Below are positions 57,566 to 64,000 of a stretch of 64,000 nt of DNA, one piece after another. The notes below the pieces were generated by a model. It saw nothing but the letters and a program-made list of their open reading frames with translations. It ran no database searches and was not told the DNA's origin. How positions within the stretch are numbered: the stretch's first letter is position 1; each line of letters opens with the position of its first letter. Both the position numbers and the translations under genes were made by a program. The stretch comes from Adiantum capillus-veneris (lineage: Eukaryota > Streptophyta > Polypodiopsida > Polypodiales > Pteridaceae), in the NCBI GenBank assembly GCA_014529385.2, contig CM043959.1:90212529-90276528 (forward strand). Direction: 5' to 3'.

Positions 57566-60500
57566 ATGTCTGACGGTTTCAGTCAGATTGTTACTGAGAA
57601 GCTTGAGAAAAATAACTACCCTGCATGGAAGTTCAGAATAACAAATTTCCTAAAAGGAAAAGGTTATTGGGACTATGTAGAAGGAGACAATGAAAAGGAA
57701 CCAGAGATTCCCGAGGCAAATGCTACAGCAGAACAAAGGAAAGCTTTGAGGGACTGGCAACAAAGCCAGAGCAAAGTGATGTATTGGCTGTCTATGAGCA
57801 TCATAGATGGCATGATGGGCTATCTACAGGATGCTAAAAACCCCGCCATTGCATGGAGAAACTTAGTCAGAGTGTTCGAGGTGAACACCAAGGCCAGGAA
57901 GCTTCAACTAAAGTCGGAGCTAAATCAGGTTAAGAGGAACAACCTCTCAATCAATGATTATGCCTTGAATATCAAGAGTATCATTGAGGCTCTTGGATCT
58001 ATTAAAGTCTCAGTGGAAGACAATGACATTGTCCGTGCATGCTTGGATGGTATAGGAGATGAGTATGTACATTTTAGGTCTTCCATGAATACAAGAGACG
58101 ACATCCCCGTGTTCCAAGATTTGATTTCTATGCTTATTCTTGAGGAGAAGAACCTTGACACATCTTCTTCTCATGGCAGAAATAATTCTGAACAGGCCTT
58201 CTATTCTAACTCCAACAGAGGTAGAGGTAGAGGTCGTGGTCGAGGCCCAAGGGGTTGCAGGGGCCAATTTCTGGAAGGTCAATCAAATCAAAACAATACA
58301 GGTGGCAGGGGAAACCAGTCTCAAGGCAGGGGGAGTCAAAGAGGTCGTGGTGCAGGATCAAGCAGGCAGCAACATACTCCAGATAGTAGAGAATGTTGGA
58401 CTTGTGGTGAAAGAGGTCACATGTCACGTGACTGTCCAAAGGGAAAAGCAAGTAGAAAGAGAGAACACGGCAACTATGCATCTACTAGCAGAGATGCAGA
58501 TGACAGCAAAAACGAGCGCATGTTTGTTATGCAACATGTAATGAATACAATGATTGCAGAGAATTCCACCCAAGATGATGTTTGGTATGTGGATTCAGGT
58601 GCCTCTAATCACATGATGTCTCGTGGAGAGTGGTTTAGAGATATGCGCAAACCAGATGTGTCAGGCTATGTGCAGACAGGAGATGACAGAGCTCACCCCA
58701 TTGCTCATGTAGGGGACATACCTCTAAATACGAAGAGTGGAAAATCAAAGTACTTAGCAGATGTACTTCATGTCCCAAACATTACAAAGAATCTTGTTTC
58801 TGTTGGACAAATGGTTGAGCAGGGTTTGCAGGTTCGCTTCAATCCAAATGGCTGTTATGTAGAAGATTTCCAGAATGGCTGTAAGCTGATCACAGAGGGC
58901 AAATGTGTGGGCAAAATGTTTACGCTGAATGTAGACATGCCTGAGGTAAAAGCTGCATTATTTTCACAGGGCACAGGTGTTGTGGCTGATGTTGACATTT
59001 GGCACAAACGCATTGGCCATGTCAATGAGCAGAGATTGCGCAGCATGCAATCAAAACAGATTGTAAAAGGTTTGCCCAAATTCAAGGTGGATGGTATGCA
59101 TAAAGTGTGTGCAGCATGCCAGTTTGGAAAACAGTCAAAGGGCTCATTTCCACATGAGCGCAATGTATATAAAAGGCCACTTGAGGTGGTGCACACAGAT
59201 GTTTGGGGTCCAACCGATACTGCAAGTATACATGGTTGCAGGTATTATGTCTCTTTCATTGATGACCATACAAGGAAAGTATGGGTCTACTTCATGCGTA
59301 ACAAAAGTGAAGTGTTTGGTCACTTTCAAGACTTCAAATTCATGATTGAGAAGGAGACAGATATGCAAATCAAGACATTGAGGTCAGATGGAGGGGGAGA
59401 GTACTTCTCCAATGATTTTTCAGATTTTCTGCGAATGCATGGTATACACAGGCAGTTTACATGCAGATATACTCCACAGCAGAATGGGGTCGCAGAAAGG
59501 AAAAACAGGCACATTGCAGAGGTTGCACGTGCATTGATGAATGAGAACTAGAACATGCCTCATCATTTCTGGGCTGAAGCTGTAAATACAGTTGTGTACA
59601 TTATGAACAGGACACCTAAAGCTGCGGTGCATGATGTAACACCTGAGGAAAAGTTTACAGGTACAAAGCCTGATTTGGCACACTTGAAAGTGTTTGGCTG
59701 CATAGCTTACGTGCATGTACCAGATGAGTTGCGTAGGAAATTGGATCCTAAAGCAGAGAAATGTATTCTTGTGGGATATTCCCTTGAACAAAAGGGGTAC
59801 AGGTGCTACAATCCTACTACACGAGAATTACGAGTGAGCAGAGATGTAGTCTTTGATGAGATGAGCAGTTGGTACAGTAATGCACATGGCACTATTGGGG
59901 CTGATGTAAAAGATGATGTGGTTGTACAAAATGTGAGGCCACAGTCACAGGTTTTGAGTGGACCACAAGAGTCCTCTTCTCGTGGCTCTGTTGAGAAACC
60001 ATGGAATGGTAGACTACGTACGCAGGTTACTCCACCAACAGGTACAGGGAATGTATCACGAAAAGGAAAGGAAAAGGTTGATGAACCTCCCTTTATGGTT
60101 GATGCATCATCAGGTTTTTCACATGTAGACATGGATTCAGATGGTTCTGAACAAAGTCTTGATGAGGAATTTGGAATTCCGGCTGTCAGGACACGTGGTG
60201 TAAGGAAAGTACAAGAAGATGCTAGAGGGCAAAGGAGTGACCAAGGACCGCGCAGATCTAATAGAGTCAGAAATCCAGTTCAGAAATTGACTTATGATGG
60301 GTATCTAGTGCATCACCAAGCCTACATGGCTAAGGTGATACAGGATGTGGAGCCCACATGTTTTGAGGATGCAGTTGGAAATGTGCATTGGGATGATGCA
60401 ATGAATGAAGAGATGGCTGCATTGGAAGCAAACGACACATGGGAGTTGGTGCCATTGCCAAGTGGCAAGAAAGCTATTGTCTGTAAATGGGTGTATAAAA

Positions 60501-61612
60501 CCAAGCATAAGGCTGATGGTAACATTGAGCGTCACAAGGCAAGGCTGGTCGCAAAGGGTTATGCACAGACGTATGGCATAGACTATGAGGAGACCTTTGC
60601 TCCAGTGGCAAAGATGACGACTGTGAGAGCTGCCATAGCAGTGGCTACATCTAGAGGATGGATTATGCATCAAATAGATGTAAAGAATGCCTTCTTGAAT
60701 GGTGAGTTGCAAGAGGAAGTGTATATGGATCAGCCACCTCGTTATGTCAATCCAGGTTACCCAGATTATGTATGCAGACTTCTCAAAGCTTTGTATGGTT
60801 TGAAGCAGGGCTCTAGAGCATGGTATGACAGGATTGCCAAGTATCTTGTCAGTATTGGTTTTAGGAGAGCTCATGCTGATCATTCACTCTATGTACGTGA
60901 GAGTGATGTGGGTATTGTGGTCATTACCATATATGTAGATGACCTTATTATTGTTGGTGACAATGCTATGGAGATTGACCATGTGAAGGGTCTTCTCAAA
61001 CAGGAGTTTGAAATGAAAGATTTGGGCGAGCTGCGCTACTTTCTTGGCATTGAGGTGATCAGGACTCCAGAGGGTGTATGGCTGTCACAGAGACAATATG
61101 CTTTGGACATGTTGTCAAAGTATGGTATGGCTGATTGTAAGCCGATTTCCATTCCCTTGGATGTGAATGCAAAGCTGAGTGCAGAGAAGGGTGATGTTGT
61201 TGAGGATGTCAATATGTACAGGAAGATGGTGGGTAGTCTAATCTACTTGACTATCACAAGGCCAGACTTGAGCTACACAGTAGGCTTGGAGAGTCAGTTC
61301 ATGCAGCTTCCGAGGAAGCCACATTTGGATGGAGTACGACGCACACTTAGGTATGTGCAAGGGACTCTTGACTACGCATTGTTCTATGCAGCAGATGCAC
61401 CATTAGCATTGTATGGGTATACAGATGCAGATTGGGCAGGTAGCATTGTTGATAGGAGATCTACGAGTGGCTTCATGTTCTCTTTTGGGAGTGCTGCTGT
61501 TACTTGGAGCAGCAAAATAGCAGCCTACGGTTGCTTTATCGAGCACAGAGGCCGAGTACAGAGGTGCAACAGTTGCGGCGTGCGAGGTAGCTTGGCTACG
61601 CACATTACTTGA
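57566..61612 (+). pseudogene. copia gag-pol polyprotein with one in-frame stop and a late frameshift
   Basis: The start MSDGFSQIVTEKLEKNNYP at 57566 is the first ATG after the leader. Order: gag; Arg/Gly-rich stretch; zinc knuckle CWTCGERGHMSRDC (about 58395); protease WYVDSGASNHMM (about 58585); pre-integrase WHKRIGHVNEQRL; integrase with HTDVWGPTD, LRSDGGGEYF and NGVAERKNRH (D-D-E all kept). A TAG at 59549-59551 follows. The same frame continues with RT: KWVYKTKHKADGNIERH, YGLKQGSRAWYDR, catalytic YVDDLIIVG at about 60932. RNase H starts (YTDADWAGS) and shifts frame at about 61515. All main catalytic residues are present, so this is a recently silenced copy. Confidence 0.95.
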
Positions 61613-61855
61613 GGACTTGGGAGTGCAGGTGGACCAGCAGATTGTCATTCATTGTGACAACCTCAGCAGCATGCAGTTGGCTAGGAACCCAGTGTTCCAT
61701 GCTAGGACCAAACACATAGAGGTCCATTACCACTACGTTCGAGAGCGAGTGTTGGCGGGCGACATCGACTTGGTCTACGTCAGCATAGAGGAGCAGATAG
61801 CAGATATCTTTACCAAGGCCCTCGGAGCTGAGAAGCTTCGATGTTTCCGGACTAT
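61515..61855 (+). pseudogene. copia RNase H, frame-shifted end
   Basis: After about 61515 the reading resumes one frame over: VALSSTEAEYRGATV, then CDNLSSMQLARNPVFHARTK and IADIFTKALGAEKL. The upstream frame runs on as a nonsense tail to 61612. The purine tract CTCGAGGGGGAGTG (61880-61893) follows. Confidence 0.9.
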
Positions 61856-61891
61856 GCTTGGACTCTGCGACATGCAGAGCTCGAGGGGGAG

Positions 61892-62213
61892 TGTTGAGAT
61901 GTCGAGCTCTACACCTTCAGCTGGCATCCACTACGGGTCTTGGCCGCTTACGACATTTACTCACTGGCGCGTTAGGTGACCGACACGGAGGATCTCTGCC
62001 AGTGATTCTACAGCTGGACTACACTTATAGTGCCAGCCTAGTACGCTTCTAGCGAGTTCACACTTAGTGACCGCATGTACATATGTGCTACTTTTCAGCT
62101 TTAGCACTTAGTCATTTTGTACTCTCTTTTCTGTGAAGAAGAAGAAGAAGCTTTCCATCTCTGTGTGCTTTGTGCTTGTCTTGTGTAGCTCTCTTGCATC
62201 CTCATTCTTTACA
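61892..62213 (+). repeat. copia 3' LTR
   Basis: Runs TGTTGAGATGTCGAGC to TTCTTTACA, 322 bp. About seven substitutions from the 5' LTR and no indel. Confidence 0.95.
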
Positions 62214-63327
62214 CCCCCCACTCTCACTCTCTCCTGCGCTCTGTCACGCCCGCTCTGTGCCCGGCTCCACACCACCGCAAGCTCGCGCTCCCTGTACACT
62301 CCCGCACCTGCACGCTATCCACACACACTCACACACACACACTCACCCGCTGCGCACACGTACATTCCCCCGTTCCCATGCACACTCGCCCACACACATG
62401 TGATTACATATACACACACACTCACGCTCGCACACACATGTACAAATACCCTCACACACCCATTCGTACACACACGCGCATATACGCACCACAAATACAA
62501 AAAAAAAACCAAAGGATTCCACGACTACGACGACAACGAAAAAGAAGGAGGTCCCAAATCACGCGCCGCCAACAACAAAAAGGAGAAATGTGCCAAAGGC
62601 ATGCCCCGGCCAACCCCGGAATGAAGTACACGCTACATCGACGCACTGGCAACACAACTTTCTCCGGCATCACGCAACCACGACGCCATTTTCAGTAATT
62701 TATAGGTTATGTTCATCATTTCTTGAGTTTTCACCCAAGCCATTGTAAAATTCCCACTTTTGTAAATTCCCTTTCTCTAGGTGATGGTCACAAAGGCCCA
62801 CCTAGAGATTCTCATCTTTTAATAAACTCCCAAAACAAACCAAGGGTCAACCACACCGGGCCCACCGCTTGCTTTGTCTCCCCGATTAGTTTACCCTAAT
62901 CACACCGGGATTACCATAATCCAAGCAGCTAACACCTATAAATTGGCACTGAGAGGTCACTATCGGGGGGGGAAAATTCATGAGAGGTTAGCACTTGGTA
63001 GAGTGTAGTGGGAAGAGTTGACACTATTGGCATCACAGGGAGGGGGCTTGTGTGATGGTTTACCTTGGGATTTGCACCATGTAAAGGGAGCCATGTCCAC
63101 CTCTCGACTCCAATGGTCGATGCACACCCGTATACACGCTCTTGGTAGCAAGCTTCACAATCATTGAGTCGTCTTAGAGAACGCACCAAATAGTTTCCAC
63201 CATCTTTTCTCCCTACCTCTTTATCACCACGGTGTGCCGCCTCGTTGGAAAAAGGTCATTTGTAAATACTGCAGAAATAATTCTCCCTCACACCCCCGAG
63301 GGTTTTCATCATTTGTCATTCTCTCAC

Positions 63328-63330
<3 letters not shown>

Positions 63331-63401
<71 letters not shown>
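63331..63401 (+). repeat. (CT)n microsatellite
   Basis: CT run of about 35 units, at the same place in the LTR as the one at 43189-43268 in the solo LTR. Confidence 0.95.
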
Positions 63402-63405
<4 letters not shown>

Positions 63406-63580
63406 ACTCTCACTCGCTGTGTGTAAGTTTGTGGTGTTCATATCATCGTGGTATGCGTCCTAGCCGCTCAAAGCTAGGTGGTGCCCCATGTTCGCTTTAC
63501 CGTGACAGGTTCGAGACGCGGCTTTCGGTCCCCGACGTTTTAGAGGCCATCGAGGCTCGGGGTTCGCTTTGCTCGTGTCA

Positions 63581-63953
63581 ACATCGTGAACTCTGAAATC
63601 ACCCTTTTGACTTGTTGTTCCTCGCTTTTTAGCAATACCCATGGCGCTCTTGGAAGGTTTGTTTGGCCCGCTACATTGGTGAAAGGCCACAACTCTGGCA
63701 TCTTTCCAACTGAATGCAAATCATCTCGTGAAGCTCGATTGTCTTTCATTCCCATGATTGTCTTCCATAGGAGCTCTCCCAAATTCTTAAATATATGCAT
63801 TGGACCCAGCAAATGGTTAATTAGTAGATCACCCCAGTACGGCAATGTATGGAGAATGGAAAAATGTTTCATTCTTCCTGGAACAGGTTTCCCCTCATGT
63901 TGCTCCCATCGGCGACGCCACTCTTGTACATGCATAGGACGACATTAGACGCG
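63581..63953 (-). pseudogene. Tnp2-type CACTA transposase, 5' part
   Basis: The reverse strand has a frame MHVQEWRRRWEQHEGKPVPG, then LPYWGDLLINHLLGPMHIFKN and SVGKMPELWPF. The block LLINHLL-PMHIFKN is the well-known H-MH-KN core of Tnp2/Tam1 transposases. The frame ends at the gypsy LTR after VISEFTM and continues in sense at 52288 (PTGCMRC). A TAA lies a few codons upstream of the ATG, so the real N-terminus needs another exon or is decayed. The remaining bases to 64000 show nothing. Confidence 0.75.
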
Positions 63954-64000
63954 ATCAAGCTGACCTTCGTGCAAGTGATGGCCATCTGGAAGATAATGAT

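Larger units (their letters stand above)
56928..62213 (+). mobile_element. Ty1/copia retrotransposon, nearly intact
   Basis: Equal-length LTRs (322 bp each), initiator-Met primer site, gag-pol in copia order, and purine tract. Flanks are CCCCC on both sides, but inside a C run this is weak evidence. LTRs differ at about seven positions by eye, so the insertion is young. One in-frame TAG and one frameshift are the only obvious lesions in about 1,430 codons. Confidence 0.96.
52289..63580 (+). mobile_element. Tat-like Ty3/gypsy element, 5' half deleted, inserted in CACTA transposase
   Basis: The left end TGATAGCCGGCTTTCG is repeated at 56060 as TGATAGCAGGCTTTCG, the start of the 3' LTR. The 3' LTR is split by a copia element (56928-62213) and ends GCTCGTGTCA at 63580. 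The flanks are GCGT (52285-52288) and ACAT (63581-63584), possibly an aged 4-bp duplication of GCAT. Rejoining the flanks with GCAT gives an in-frame Tnp2 protein (EFTM-PTGC). The 5' LTR runs straight into RT at 53089: gag, protease and the RT N-terminus are gone. Confidence 0.88.
56060..63580 (+). repeat. 3' LTR of gypsy, split by copia
   Basis: The LTR consists of 56060-56927 and about 62219-63580, about 2.2 kb in all. The first part has CT runs at 56251-56337 and 56453-56520 and C runs at 56171, 56549 and 56909. The second part is (CA)n-rich, then has a TATA candidate CCTATAAATTGG at about 62934 and a CT run at 63331-63401. The last 140 bp (TAGCCGCTCAAAGCTAGG to GTGTCA) match the end of the solo LTR at 43477. 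Confidence 0.85.
39423..64000. mobile_element. CACTA (En/Spm-type) DNA transposon, right end outside window
   Basis: The left end is CACTACAACAAAAAAAAGG, the classic CACTA terminus, followed by clustered short inverted motifs. Plant TNP-type and Tnp2-type transposase genes lie 10 kb inside on the reverse strand, as expected if their 5' side is the right end. No matching right terminus (inverted CACTA) is visible before 64000, so the right end is beyond the window. Genes and repeats between 39.6 and 52.3 kb are taken as cargo because no other transposon boundary separates them. That is an inference. Confidence 0.7.

Noticed and set aside
62133-62698. Forward Thr/His-rich frames after the copia element
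   Set aside because: They are translation of a (CA)n-rich LTR segment with no conserved motif.

Overview
This window is nuclear DNA from a land plant with a large, retrotransposon-rich genome. The evidence is intact plant-type Ty1/copia and Ty3/gypsy elements, initiator-tRNA-Met primer sites, a CACTA terminus, GT-AG introns and a plant-like CENH3 histone. The sequence does not fix the species; a fern, lycophyte or gymnosperm would all fit. I see no ordinary single-copy host gene. Nearly everything is mobile DNA, and it is nested.

Layout. (1) 1-4190 is the 3' part of a forward Ty3/gypsy element of the dual-RNase-H (Tat-like) kind, followed by a long LTR (about 4190-7330). (2) 9089-12331 is a decayed reverse-strand gene of unknown function, rich in coiled coil, flanked by non-coding DNA with degenerate ~290-bp repeats. 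(3) 14554-28873 is a complete reverse-strand chromodomain gypsy element (LTRs 14554-17345 and 26125-28873) that has lost its reverse transcriptase. A copia element (19228-24413, 5-bp target duplication AAAGT) sits inside it. (4) 28874-39411 is another reverse-strand gypsy element with gag, protease, RT-RNase H and integrase. A second retropepsin-like domain is fused after the integrase and is split by a solo LTR (29736-31636, target duplication CTTGT). (5) From 39423 to the right edge runs a CACTA-type DNA transposon that entered the gypsy element just upstream of its gag start.

The CACTA interior is the most interesting part. From left to right it carries a small two-exon gene with a BAH-like region (40418-40987), a reverse-strand CENH3-like histone-fold gene with a coiled-coil C-terminal extension (41165-43844), a tandem-repeat intergenic region, a forward gene of unknown function (45128-46998), a reverse-strand transposase-like gene (47384-49480), a plant TNP-type gene (50153-51345) and a Tnp2-type transposase (51360-52288 plus 63581-63953). 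Later insertions broke these genes: a solo LTR inside the histone fold (41877-43477), a 288-bp MITE (45461-45748), and a gypsy element inside the transposase (52289-63580) whose 3' LTR holds a nearly intact copia element (56928-62213).

If the CACTA boundaries are right, one DNA transposon carries two chromatin-type reading frames, a centromeric-histone-like protein and a BAH-like protein, beside its transposition genes. All gene calls come from reading the sequence; no database search was possible.
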